From positions 124,001-188,000 of the forward strand of contig NZ_JAPFQP010000003.1 in NCBI RefSeq assembly GCF_026241225.1: a stretch of DNA of 64,000 bases, read 5' to 3'. The DNA comes from Lentiprolixibacter aurantiacus. GTDB taxonomy: Bacteria; Bacteroidota; Bacteroidia; Flavobacteriales; Flavobacteriaceae. Shown here piece by piece: positions 34,959 to 43,774 of this stretch. The notes beneath the pieces are model-generated. The model made no database searches and was not told the origin of the DNA. It saw nothing but the letters and a program-made list of their open reading frames with translations. The position numbers were made by a program, and so were the translations under genes. How positions within the stretch are numbered: the stretch's first letter is position 1; the number at the start of each line of letters is the position of its first letter.

Positions 34959-36752
34959 TTGGAACCCTTCATTGTCTCAGCCAGGAAATACAGGCCCCAA
35001 TCTTTTAAAGATGTGGTGGGACAGGAGGCTATTACCAATACTCTGAATAACGCCATTGAACATAACCACCTCGCTCAGGCGTTATTGTTTTGCGGGCCGA
35101 GAGGGGTAGGTAAAACAACTTGTGCCCGTATTCTTGCCAAGAAAATAAATCAGGAAGGCACGGAAAACCCGGACGAGGATTTTGCCTTCAATATTTTTGA
35201 GTTGGATGCTGCCTCGAACAACTCTGTTGACGATATCCGAAATCTGATTGATCAGGTGCGCATACCCCCTCAGGTGGGTAAATACAAGGTCTATATCATA
35301 GACGAGGTGCATATGCTTTCGCAATCGGCTTTCAATGCATTTCTGAAAACCCTGGAAGAACCCCCAAAGCATGCCATATTTATCCTGGCAACTACCGAGA
35401 AGCACAAAATTATTCCCACTATACTGTCCAGGTGCCAGATCTTCGATTTCCGGCGGATATCCGTAAAGGACGTTGCCCAATATCTTAAATATATAGCGGA
35501 GGAACAAGGAATTCAGGCCGACGAGGATGCGCTCCATATAATTGCCCAGAAGGCAGATGGGGCTATGCGGGACGCCCTCTCCATCTTTGACCGTGTAGTA
35601 AGTTTTTCAGGGAAAAACCTGTCCCGGCAGGCGGTAACGGAGAACCTGAACGTACTGGATTACGACACCTATTTTGAAATTACCTCCCTGCTTCTGGATC
35701 ACGATATTCCGGGGGCACTACTGCTGTTCAATACGGTACTCTCCAGGGGATTTGAAGGACACCATTTTATCAATGGTTTGGCCTCACATTTCAGGGACCT
35801 TCTGGTATGCCGAAATGAAGATACTCTTGAATTGCTGGAGGTCGGGGAAAAAGCCCGGGAACAGTACAGGGAACAGTCTTTGCTAACCTCCGAGAACTTC
35901 CTGCTTAAAGGCGTTGATTTATGTAACAGCTGTGATCTGAACTACAGGGCCAGCAAAAATCAAAGGCTCCTCGTAGAACTTACCCTGATGAAGATAGCAT
36001 CCTTAGAATTCCAGGGTGAAAAAAAAAATGACGGCCTCAACACAGACCGGGTTCCATTAATTCCTGCAACTTATTTTAAGTCGGCCAACAAGCCCAAAAC
36101 AAAAACAGTTGACTCTCCCCCACCTGAAGGGGTTTCACCAGCGGTTATTCACCAGGCTGAACAAGCAGAAACAAAAGAGGCATTACCTCCTGTAGAGACG
36201 GTGATTAATAAAACAGAGGAACCGGAAGGTATAATCGCAGAAAAAGACAAGGTAGAGGCTGCAAAAGAGATCCTGATCAGGGAACGCAGCAAACGGGTTT
36301 CAGGATTATCACTTTCCAGCCTTAAGGCCAAAAAAGCCCACGAGCAGCAGAAAAGAGAAAAACAGCCCAGTTCTGAGGTACTCCCCACCGATCCCTTTAC
36401 CGAAGAAGAACTGCAGACACATTGGAACGCCTTTATTAAAAAACTGGAAAATTCCGGTAAAAAGATACTGGCTTCCAGCCTGGCCACAGATGTTCCTAAA
36501 GTTTCAGATGGGTATGTGATATCTATTGAATTGCCCAATCATACCATGAAAAAAGAAATTGAAAGGGAGCAATCAGGATTGATGAACTACCTCAGGAAGA
36601 AGCTGCGAAATTATGATATCACCCTCAGAATCAATGTGAATGAAGAGGCTGCCAAGCAGTACGCCTATACCCCTGAGGAGAAATACGAGAAACTTCGGGA
36701 GAAGAACCCTGCAATTGACCTCCTTAAAAACCAGTTCGACCTGGAGCTTTAG
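34959..36752 (+). CDS. dnaX: DNA polymerase III subunit gamma/tau
   Basis: A 597-residue clamp-loader subunit that opens the sliding clamp on DNA. Walker A is GPRGVGKTTC near residue 45 and the DEVH Walker B is in IIDEVHMLS. The four-Cys zinc module found after Walker A in E. coli is missing; the segment goes straight from KKINQEGTENPDEDF to the DELDAAS-like region. The start is TTG, supported by the family start MEPFIVSARKYRPQSF and the -7 box. An A10 run at codons 354-357 (36019-36028) allows a shift to an immediate stop, giving a gamma-like product of 357 residues beside full tau. Confidence 0.95.
   Translation: MEPFIVSARKYRPQSFKDVVGQEAITNTLNNAIEHNHLAQALLFCGPRGVGKTTCARILAKKINQEGTENPDEDFAFNIFELDAASNNSVDDIRNLIDQVRIPPQVGKYKVYIIDEVHMLSQSAFNAFLKTLEEPPKHAIFILATTEKHKIIPTILSRCQIFDFRRISVKDVAQYLKYIAEEQGIQADEDALHIIAQKADGAMRDALSIFDRVVSFSGKNLSRQAVTENLNVLDYDTYFEITSLLLDHDIPGALLLFNTVLSRGFEGHHFINGLASHFRDLLVCRNEDTLELLEVGEKAREQYREQSLLTSENFLLKGVDLCNSCDLNYRASKNQRLLVELTLMKIASLEFQGEKKNDGLNTDRVPLIPATYFKSANKPKTKTVDSPPPEGVSPAVIHQAEQAETKEALPPVETVINKTEEPEGIIAEKDKVEAAKEILIRERSKRVSGLSLSSLKAKKAHEQQKREKQPSSEVLPTDPFTEEELQTHWNAFIKKLENSGKKILASSLATDVPKVSDGYVISIELPNHTMKKEIEREQSGLMNYLRKKLRNYDITLRINVNEEAAKQYAYTPEEKYEKLREKNPAIDLLKNQFDLEL
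36019..36028 (+). other. A10 slippery run within dnaX
   Basis: Ten A in frame as GAA AAA AAA AAT. Moving back one base after the second AAA gives AAA then TGA, an immediate stop. One base forward (or loss of one A) runs ten codons to TAA at 36058. The run sits at the end of the clamp-loader core, where gamma ends in other bacteria. Sequence fact; slippage is inferred. Confidence 0.6.
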
Positions 36753-36848
36753 GTTGTCTTGGAAGAGCTTATTCAAATTACCGAGAATACAGCTAATTCC
36801 AGCCTTAATTAGCTTCCCTTAAATTCAAAAGTAAATAAGGGATCTTTT

Positions 36849-36856
36849 TACCTTTG
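36849..36856 (+). promoter_or_regulatory. -7 box of miaE
   Basis: TACCTTTG matches TAnnTTTG. A possible TTG codon at 36854 lies inside this box, so translation cannot reasonably start there; ATG 36872, about ten bases past the predicted transcript start, is the start. Confidence 0.5.
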
Positions 36857-36871
36857 CAAAAAGAAACGATT

Positions 36872-37453
36872 ATGCTCGGTCTAAAACTACCCACAGATCC
36901 CAGATGGGTCAATATCGTAGAGAAGAATATAGATGAGATACTCACAGATCACGCTTATTGTGAACAGAAGGCTGCCAGCACAGCGATTTCCCTTATCGTA
37001 ACCTTCCCGGAATACCCGGATCTCGTGCAGGAGATGGTTGCCCTTTCACGTGAAGAGATGGGGCATTTCAAAATGGTGCACGACCTTATCCTTGCCCGGG
37101 GTAGTAAACTGGGCAGGTATCGCAAGGATGATTATGTGGTGGAATTGATGAAGTTCTTTCCAAAAGGAGGAGAACGGAAAACCCAGCTTGTGCATCGCCT
37201 GCTATATGCAGCTTTGATCGAAGCACGCAGCTGTGAAAGGTTCCGGCTGCTCTCTGAAGAACTACAGGACAAGGAACTTGCCGAATTCTACCGAAAGCTC
37301 ATGATCAGCGAAGCGGGGCATTACACAATGTTCCTCAAATTTGCCAGAAAATTTGGGGATCGAAAAGAAGTTGACCAGAAATGGCAGGATCTTCTCGAGT
37401 ATGAAGCAGATATCATGAAGAACCTGGGTAAAAAAGAGACCGTACACGGCTAA
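36872..37453 (+). CDS. miaE: tRNA-(ms2io6A) hydroxylase MiaE
   Basis: A 193-residue non-haem di-iron monooxygenase that hydroxylates the isopentenyl side chain of the modified adenosine next to the anticodon of some tRNAs. Ligand pairs are visible in LSREEMGHFKMVHD, EARSCERF and SEAGHYTMF (Glu and ExxH motifs). miaA and miaB, which make the substrate, are not in the window. Start ATG 36872 is chosen from the -7 box position. Confidence 0.92.
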   Translation: MLGLKLPTDPRWVNIVEKNIDEILTDHAYCEQKAASTAISLIVTFPEYPDLVQEMVALSREEMGHFKMVHDLILARGSKLGRYRKDDYVVELMKFFPKGGERKTQLVHRLLYAALIEARSCERFRLLSEELQDKELAEFYRKLMISEAGHYTMFLKFARKFGDRKEVDQKWQDLLEYEADIMKNLGKKETVHG

Positions 37454-37483
37454 AACCGCCGATCATAAAGGAACTGCACTGAG

Positions 37484-39541
37484 CTAATTCTCCAGCTTTT
37501 TTTTGTAATAATCGTAAAGGGCAAACTGGGAACGCAACTTAGGCTCCTTATTGTTCTTGTACCGGTTGTCATGGTCCGGAGAGAATATCCGGGCTTTTAC
37601 ATTATCCATCCAGCATATCTCAAAAGTATCCAACAATTCAGCCTTTACATCCTCATCATAAATTCTGCATCCAACCTCCACCCTGTTGTCCAGGTTACGG
37701 GTCATCCAGTCGGCAGAAGAAATAAACACTTCAGGATCTCCTTCATTAGCAAAGATGAACAACCTGGGGTGTTCGAGGAACTTGTCGACCACACTGATGG
37801 CTTCAATATTTTTACTAAGCCCCGGCATTCCCGGAATTAGGCAACAGACTCCGCGAATAATCAGTTGTATCTTTACCCCGGCCTGACTTGCTTCATAAAG
37901 CTTGTCTACCATAGTGTAAGAGGTAAAGCTGTTCATCTTGATCTTGATATAGGCCTCCTCACCGGCTTTCGCGCTGGCAATTTCATTGTCGATTAACTTG
38001 TTGAAGGTCGCCCTGGTGTAATGTGGGGACACCACAAGATGCTTGTATTTGGGAACCCGATAGGTGGTTTCAAAAAACCCGAATACCTTGTCTATTTCTT
38101 TCAGCATGGGTTGATGTGCTGTAAACAAGGTATAATCCGTATAAATCCTGGCCGTCGTCTCATTAAAATTGCCTGTGCTTATAAAACCATACCTTTTTAC
38201 GCCATCCTCTTCTTTGCGTTCAATGACCCCAACCTTGCTGTGCACTTTAAGTCCGGGGATACCAAAAATTACTTTTACCCCTTCGGCCTGAAGCTGCCCG
38301 GCATAATCAATATTGGCCTGTTCGTCAAAGCGTGCCCGGAGTTCAATCTGTACAGTTACCTTTTTGCCATTTTTTGCAGCATTGATCAGGGAGGATATTA
38401 CCTGGGATTCATTGGCCAAACGATAAATAGTGATTTTGATACTACGAACTTTAGGATCCAGGGCGGCCTCTCTCAGGAATTTAATCAGGTAGGAAAAGGT
38501 ATGATAGGGAGCGTACATGAGGTAGTCTTTTTTTGCAATGGCCTGGAGCAAACTGCTTTCCAAATGCAAACCCTTTATCTGAAGGGGCGTAATTTTCTCA
38601 TACAACAGGTCCTTTCGCCCCAGGCTTGGGAAACTCATATAATCCTTGCGGTTATGATATCTTCCCCCGGGTATGATACTATCTGTATCATGGATATTCA
38701 TTTTGTCCTTAAGAAACTGGAGCGTATCAGGTTCAATTTTTTTGTCGTACACAAATCGAACCGGCGCACTGATCTTACGCCCGGCAACACTGGTGGCCAG
38801 CTTTTCGATAAAACTTTTACTCAGGTCATTGTCAATATCCAGTTCCGCATCCCGGGTTATTTTTATCATATGGGCAGAAATGGATTCGTATTCGAACATG
38901 GAAAAAACCCGATCCAGGCAATAGCGGATCAGGTCGTCCAGGATAATGATAAAATTCTTGTCGCCTTCCCTGGGCAGTACAACAAAGCGGTCTATACCCT
39001 TTGGGATTTCAATTAGTGCATATCGCTTTTCACCTTCCCCTTTCATGACCATCTTAACCGCCAGATAGGCCGCAGTATCCTTTAGCGTTGGAAATTCGGC
39101 CAGGTCGTTGAGGATAATGGTCATAAGCTGGGGGCTCACATGCTGCATAAAGTAGCGCACCACATACCGGGCCTGAGACTCTGAAAGCTGAGACTCCCTT
39201 AGCATGTAAATCTCCTGCTCTTCCAGTTCCTTTTCTATTTCGTGGAGAATCTCCAGGCTTTTGGCCTGGTGCCTGATAACGATTTCGGTAATGGCAGCAA
39301 GCAATTCTTTTGCGGTTTCTCCTCCCAGGGCGCTCTTTCCCTTTTTTCCTGCAAGCACAATACGCTTTACCGTGGCGTAGCGTACCTTAAAAAACTCATC
39401 CAGGTTATTTGAAAATATACCCAGGAAACGGAGTCGTTCAATCAGGGGAACATTCTTATCAGCACTCTCCTGCAATACCCTTTCATTAAAATGGAGCCAG
39501 CTGATCTCCCGGTTAATATACCGGTTCTTGTGTATAACCAT
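37484..39541 (-). CDS. ppk1: Polyphosphate kinase 1
   Basis: A 685-residue PPK1 that builds polyphosphate from ATP. The N-terminal domain starts with INREISWLHFNERVLQES, and the catalytic His of the second phosphotransfer site lies in KVHSKVGVIERKE (about residue 430). The C-terminal part has KMNSFTSYTMVDKLYEASQ. The ATG start overlaps the stop codon of the preceding phosphohistidine phosphatase gene by one base, so the two are translated together. Confidence 0.95.
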   Translation of the reverse strand: MVIHKNRYINREISWLHFNERVLQESADKNVPLIERLRFLGIFSNNLDEFFKVRYATVKRIVLAGKKGKSALGGETAKELLAAITEIVIRHQAKSLEILHEIEKELEEQEIYMLRESQLSESQARYVVRYFMQHVSPQLMTIILNDLAEFPTLKDTAAYLAVKMVMKGEGEKRYALIEIPKGIDRFVVLPREGDKNFIIILDDLIRYCLDRVFSMFEYESISAHMIKITRDAELDIDNDLSKSFIEKLATSVAGRKISAPVRFVYDKKIEPDTLQFLKDKMNIHDTDSIIPGGRYHNRKDYMSFPSLGRKDLLYEKITPLQIKGLHLESSLLQAIAKKDYLMYAPYHTFSYLIKFLREAALDPKVRSIKITIYRLANESQVISSLINAAKNGKKVTVQIELRARFDEQANIDYAGQLQAEGVKVIFGIPGLKVHSKVGVIERKEEDGVKRYGFISTGNFNETTARIYTDYTLFTAHQPMLKEIDKVFGFFETTYRVPKYKHLVVSPHYTRATFNKLIDNEIASAKAGEEAYIKIKMNSFTSYTMVDKLYEASQAGVKIQLIIRGVCCLIPGMPGLSKNIEAISVVDKFLEHPRLFIFANEGDPEVFISSADWMTRNLDNRVEVGCRIYDEDVKAELLDTFEICWMDNVKARIFSPDHDNRYKNNKEPKLRSQFALYDYYKKKLEN

Positions 39542-40029
39542 TATCGAATCTCTTTGGGGAAAAGAATAAGTTCTGTTGTTCCTTTATCCAGTTTTTTCCA
39601 GTTGTCTACCTGGAAGTTAATCTTGACAAGACCAGAAGTAGGGATATTGTCTATGTGCATACTTCCCAGCTGGTTGGCGATATTGGTAAAGGCATAATTA
39701 TGTCCAAAGATAGCAACGGAATTGAGGCTATTGTCCAGGCCTTTTACAAAACCAAGCGCACTATCGCCCGAAAAGTCATATAAACTGGGTGTCAGGGATA
39801 CTTTTTCCATGGGATATTCCAGTGTCCTGCAAAAAATCATACAGGTGTGCAGTGCCCGGTTGGCAATACTGCTGAATACACGGTCTGGCAGTTCTTTAGT
39901 GTTTTTCATAAAGGTACTGGCAACCAGGTGGCCATCCTTGATACCACGAGGTTTAAGCGGACGGTCCTGGTCCCTTACATCGTAATCCCATGAAGATTTT
40001 CCATGGCGGAATAATAACAAGCTTTTCAT
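39541..40029 (-). CDS. Histidine phosphatase (SixA-like)
   Basis: A 162-residue member of the phosphoglycerate-mutase/histidine-phosphatase superfamily with RHGKSSWD at the start (catalytic His8) and GHNYAFT later (second His). SixA removes phosphate from histidine of a phosphorelay protein in E. coli; whether this one does the same is inferred. It is directly upstream of ppk1 and shares one base with it. Confidence 0.88.
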   Translation of the reverse strand: MKSLLLFRHGKSSWDYDVRDQDRPLKPRGIKDGHLVASTFMKNTKELPDRVFSSIANRALHTCMIFCRTLEYPMEKVSLTPSLYDFSGDSALGFVKGLDNSLNSVAIFGHNYAFTNIANQLGSMHIDNIPTSGLVKINFQVDNWKKLDKGTTELILFPKEIR

Positions 40030-40074
40030 AGGTTTTGCTTTTAATAGTTAGACTGGAATATATTTACCTAGAAA

Positions 40075-40719
40075 TCAGGGTGCCAGTCGTTCAATTTTCC
40101 AATTATAGTCTTCCTCGAGTGTAAATCGTATGCGATCGTGCAAACGATTGGGTCTTCCCTGCCAGAATTCGATAGAATAGGGCCTTACCAGATAGCCTCC
40201 CCAGTATTCCGGCCTGGTTATCTCCTTTCCCTTGTAAGCCTTCTCCAGTTTTTCAAGGGACTCATCCAGGGATTCCCTGGAGGGGATCACCTCACTCTGT
40301 CGTGAAACTATAGCTCCCAGTTTACTTCCGTCCGGACGAGATTCAAAATACCCGTCTGAAAGGTTTTCAGCAAGCTTTTCGGCCACCCCCTTGATTATGA
40401 CCTGGCGTTCCATAGCAGGCCAGAAAAATGAAAGACAAACCCTCGGGTTCTTCGCAATGGCTTTGCCCTTCTCACTTTCGTAATTGGAATAGAAAATAAA
40501 ACCCTCGTAGGTGTATTTTTTCAGCAATACTACCCTTGATTTAGGGTATCCGTCCAAACCCAGGGTTGATACGGTCATAGCGTTGGGTTCGTCCATAGTA
40601 CCCGAATCCTCAACCTCATAAAACCATTTCTGGAAAAGGGTAATGGGGTCATCGGATATATGATCTTCATGAAGATTCTTTTTATCGTATGATTTCCGGT
40701 AATTACTTAAATCCTTCAT
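40075..40719 (-). CDS. pdxH: Pyridoxamine 5'-phosphate oxidase
   Basis: A 214-residue FMN enzyme that makes pyridoxal 5'-phosphate. The substrate region is MTVSTLGLDGYPKSRVVLLK, and the C-terminal signature EFWQGRPNRLHDRIRF binds FMN and substrate. Pyridoxal phosphate serves the threonine synthase and related enzymes found elsewhere in the window. Usual length, single-gene unit. Confidence 0.95.
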   Translation of the reverse strand: MKDLSNYRKSYDKKNLHEDHISDDPITLFQKWFYEVEDSGTMDEPNAMTVSTLGLDGYPKSRVVLLKKYTYEGFIFYSNYESEKGKAIAKNPRVCLSFFWPAMERQVIIKGVAEKLAENLSDGYFESRPDGSKLGAIVSRQSEVIPSRESLDESLEKLEKAYKGKEITRPEYWGGYLVRPYSIEFWQGRPNRLHDRIRFTLEEDYNWKIERLAP

Positions 40720-40818
40720 CCAATCCTTCCTTGCTTTTATGGTTTACAAAGTTCTCAAAAAGATAGTGAAATACGAAGTTATAGCGGTAAATATAGGGTC
40801 CTAAATGATGTGCGGAGC

Positions 40819-41727
40819 CTAAAACTCGAATTGTCTGCCGTCATCAGCCAGCAGTACATCCTGAAATATAGGCCTGGCCTCATCGGCAAATGAGGAGATA
40901 TCTTTATACCGTGTTGAGAAGTGCCCCAGGATTAGGGTTTCAACACTGGCATCACGTGCTATCCGGGCAGCCTGTTTGGCGGTACTGTGCCTGGTTTTTT
41001 CCGCCAGATGCGCCTCCGTTTCCAGAAAAGTAGCCTCATGGTAAAGGACACGCATATCCCTTAGTGCGGAAACCAGATCAGGTTTGTAAGCCGTGTCGCT
41101 ACAGTAGGCGTAGTTCCATGGCTTTGGTGGGTCAAAAGTAAGTTCACGGTTGGGTACTACCTGTCCGTTATCCAGTGTAATGTCCTCTCCGGATTTAATT
41201 TTTCTAAAATAGGCCATATCCACCTTGTACTTCCCCACGGCATCCATATTGAGCTTACGCTGCCCAATTTTTTCATGGAAAAGAAAACCATTGGTATACA
41301 CGCGGTGATCCAAAGGAAGGGTCTCCACATATACCTGATCATCTTCAAATATCCGTTGCGGAGTACTGGCTGTTAATTCGTGGAATATAAGTGGGTAATT
41401 CGTCCAGGAGTTGCCCAGTTTTAGCATCAGGGTAATGGCTTCCTTTATACCTTTTGGGCCATAAATATGCAGTTCTTTTTCCCTGCCCAGGAGCCGAAAA
41501 GTGGAAATGAGCCCCGGGAGACCAAAAAAATGATCCCCGTGCAGGTGTGAAATAAATACATGGCAGATTCTTGAAAACTTGATCTTGTATTTTCTGAGCT
41601 GAACCTGGGTACCCTCTCCACAGTCGATAAGAAAGAGATGATTCTTTAATTCAAGAACCTGAGCAGTAGGATGGGTAAGGGTCCTGGGTGTAGCGGCATA
41701 GCAACCAAGAATACTGAGCTTCATCAA
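40819..41727 (-). CDS. rnz: Ribonuclease Z
   Basis: A 302-residue metallo-beta-lactamase type tRNA 3'-endonuclease. The zinc motif is SHLHGDHFFGLPG near residue 62, with later ligands in YCSDTAY and GHFSTRY. It trims tRNA precursors, which matters here as the tRNA genes in this window do not encode CCA. It is the last gene of a group with the small STAS-like gene, pyrB and pyrR. Confidence 0.94.
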   Translation of the reverse strand: MMKLSILGCYAATPRTLTHPTAQVLELKNHLFLIDCGEGTQVQLRKYKIKFSRICHVFISHLHGDHFFGLPGLISTFRLLGREKELHIYGPKGIKEAITLMLKLGNSWTNYPLIFHELTASTPQRIFEDDQVYVETLPLDHRVYTNGFLFHEKIGQRKLNMDAVGKYKVDMAYFRKIKSGEDITLDNGQVVPNRELTFDPPKPWNYAYCSDTAYKPDLVSALRDMRVLYHEATFLETEAHLAEKTRHSTAKQAARIARDASVETLILGHFSTRYKDISSFADEARPIFQDVLLADDGRQFEF

Positions 41728-41819
41728 TCAGCACAATTTAAGGGAACTAACTTGTCTGCGAAGACCTTGTTAGCCTGTTCTTCCATATGCCTGAATGAAA
41801 TCCGATGGATACCCATGGG

Positions 41820-42152
41820 CTAGAGTTCCAGATCCCTTTCTATCTCTTCCATTTCTATAATATCCCGGGCTTCCTGCAAGGTAGGGACAACACAAATCTC
41901 ATCAGGTGTTTCATCATAGGCTACCTTATTGGTAACCAGGACAAAAGATTTCCTCCGGCCGCGATGCTTGTTGGATATATTTAAAAATTCAAGGATATCA
42001 TTAGCCGTGAGGGAAGAAAAGGAAAACAAGTTAATGATCAGGTGGTCATCCTTTATTCTGGGATAGGCCTCATTGAGGTTTTTCAGAAATTCTGCCAGCG
42101 TAATTTTCTCCTGGAAAACGATAGTCGTGTTCCCGTCCTTATCAAATATCAT
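41820..42152 (-). CDS. Small STAS-like protein upstream of rnz
   Basis: A 110-residue protein. A STAS-like pattern is seen in DHLIINLFSFSSLTANDILEFLNIS, with a strand-turn-helix and a Ser-rich turn where anti-sigma antagonists are phosphorylated, though I cannot confirm the family. It is placed between rnz and pyrB (4 bases after pyrB stop) in all likelihood as one transcript. It has no catalytic residues in sight, and its function is unknown. Confidence 0.65.
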   Translation of the reverse strand: MIFDKDGNTTIVFQEKITLAEFLKNLNEAYPRIKDDHLIINLFSFSSLTANDILEFLNISNKHRGRRKSFVLVTNKVAYDETPDEICVVPTLQEARDIIEMEEIERDLEL

Positions 42153-42156
42153 AATA

Positions 42157-43086
42157 CTACTGTTTTATTTTCGAAGCCAGCAGGTAGATCACTGCCATTC
42201 GGATTGCCACCCCGTTTTCTACCTGGTCCAGAATAATGGATTGTCCGGAATCTGCCACATCGCTGGTGATCTCCACCCCACGGTTTATGGGTCCCGGGTG
42301 CATCACCACAATCTCCTTGTCCAGACTTTTCAATATGGCCGAATTTAAGCCGTATTGCTGGGTGTATTCCCGTGTTGACGGGAAATAGCTCAGGTCCATA
42401 CGTTCCTTCTGAATCCGAAGCATATTAGCCACATCACACCAGTTGAGCGCTTTCCTGAGGTTGGTTTCCACCCCTACCCCCAGGCTCTCGATATACTTGG
42501 GAATAAGTGTCCTTGGCCCACATACCTTTACTTCAGCACCCTGAAGTTGCAGAGCAAAAATATTAGACAGGGCAACCCTGGAATGCAGGATATCCCCTAC
42601 GATCACCACTTTTTTACCCGCCACGCTTCCCAATCTTTCCCGTATGGAAAAGGAGTCTAGCAAGGCCTGAGTAGGATGTTCATGGGCACCATCACCGGCA
42701 TTGATAATGGAGGCGTTTACGTTCTTCGATAAAAATATTCCAGCTCCCGGATTGGGGTGTCGTATCACCACCATATCCACTTTCATGGAGAGTATATTGT
42801 TTACGGTGTCTATAAGGGTCTCCCCTTTTTTAACGGATGACTGGCCTGCTGAAAAGTTGATAACATCGGCAGATAATCTCTTTTCGGCAAGTTCAAATGA
42901 AAGTTTGGTTCGGGTGCTGCTTTCAAAGAAAATATTGGCTATGGTAATATCGCGAAGTGAAGGTACCTTCTTTATCGAACGGTTGATCACTTCCTTAAAA
43001 TGATCTGCAGTCTCAAAAATGAGTTGAATGTCTTCTTCCTTGAGGTATTTAATTCCCAGCAGGTGATTCACACTTAACTCACTCAT
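42157..43086 (-). CDS. pyrB: Aspartate carbamoyltransferase catalytic subunit
   Basis: A 309-residue enzyme for the first committed step of pyrimidine synthesis, joining carbamoyl phosphate and aspartate. The carbamoyl-phosphate motif is FFESSTRTKLSFE near residue 53, and the aspartate loop includes HPGPINRGVE. There is no regulatory chain (pyrI) next to it; the pyrR gene 2 bases upstream is consistent with control through PyrR. Confidence 0.95.
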   Translation of the reverse strand: MSELSVNHLLGIKYLKEEDIQLIFETADHFKEVINRSIKKVPSLRDITIANIFFESSTRTKLSFELAEKRLSADVINFSAGQSSVKKGETLIDTVNNILSMKVDMVVIRHPNPGAGIFLSKNVNASIINAGDGAHEHPTQALLDSFSIRERLGSVAGKKVVIVGDILHSRVALSNIFALQLQGAEVKVCGPRTLIPKYIESLGVGVETNLRKALNWCDVANMLRIQKERMDLSYFPSTREYTQQYGLNSAILKSLDKEIVVMHPGPINRGVEITSDVADSGQSIILDQVENGVAIRMAVIYLLASKIKQ

Positions 43087-43088
43087 AT

Positions 43089-43628
43089 TTAACTATTTAT
43101 CAAATATATTATGTCTTTATCCGGGTCATCGGACCAGACCACCTGAACCCTCTCTTCATTTATGGCGTCTACCTGCCTGCCGCGATAATCGGGTTGTATG
43201 GGCAGATGCCTGCTAAACCTGCGGTCTATTAGTGTTAGCAATTCTATAGACCGCGGCCTTCCAAATGATTGAATGGCCGTTAAAGCTGCGCGAATACTCC
43301 TTCCCGTATACAATACATCATCAATCATAACCACATCTTTGCCCTCAACCAGGAAGTCGATTTTGGTACTGCTCGCCTCCAGGGTCTTGTCACCCCTTCT
43401 AAAATCGTCCCGGTAAAAAGTAATGTCCAGATAACCCAGCTGAATGTCCTTTACCTTGTAATCGTTCACGAGCATATCAGCCAGGCGCCGTGCCACGTGT
43501 ATACCTCTGGGTTGTAATCCGATAAGGACAGTGTTCTTAAAATCGAGGTGCTTTTCCAAAAGCTGACAAGCCAAACGGTGAAGGATGATGTGAATTTCTT
43601 TTGAAGAAAGGAGGACTTTTTGACTCAT
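43089..43628 (-). CDS. pyrR: Bifunctional pyr operon regulator / uracil phosphoribosyltransferase
   Basis: A 179-residue PRTase-fold protein. The PRPP loop VVMIDDVLYTGRSIRAAL lies near residue 96. PyrR binds pyr mRNA leaders in Firmicutes and also makes UMP from uracil; in Bacteroidota the regulatory part is less certain. It lies 2 bases upstream of pyrB on the minus strand. I see no anti-terminator-type leader upstream of it by eye. Confidence 0.93.
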   Translation of the reverse strand: MSQKVLLSSKEIHIILHRLACQLLEKHLDFKNTVLIGLQPRGIHVARRLADMLVNDYKVKDIQLGYLDITFYRDDFRRGDKTLEASSTKIDFLVEGKDVVMIDDVLYTGRSIRAALTAIQSFGRPRSIELLTLIDRRFSRHLPIQPDYRGRQVDAINEERVQVVWSDDPDKDIIYLINS

Positions 43629-43725
43629 GTGGGTAAGGAATCCGTCACGTTAAGCACAAAAATAGACATTTCTTGCGAATCTGCTCAGGCATAATCGACC
43701 TGAGCTTCTTATTATTTGATTCAAA

Positions 43726-43752
43726 AAAACCCCGGCAAAAGCCGGGGTTTTT
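43726..43752 (-). terminator. Terminator of rpsA
   Basis: A perfect stem AAAACCCCGGC/GCCGGGGTTTT with a 4-base loop, with T tracts on both strands. It lies 23 bases after the rpsA stop (43775) and separates rpsA from pyrR. Confidence 0.9.
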
Positions 43753-43774
43753 GAATTAGTGGTCAATGGAATCC

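Noticed and set aside
36854-36874. TTG start giving a miaE product six residues longer
   Set aside because: The TTG lies inside the -7 box TACCTTTG and the extra residues are not typical of the family; ATG 36872 is preferred.
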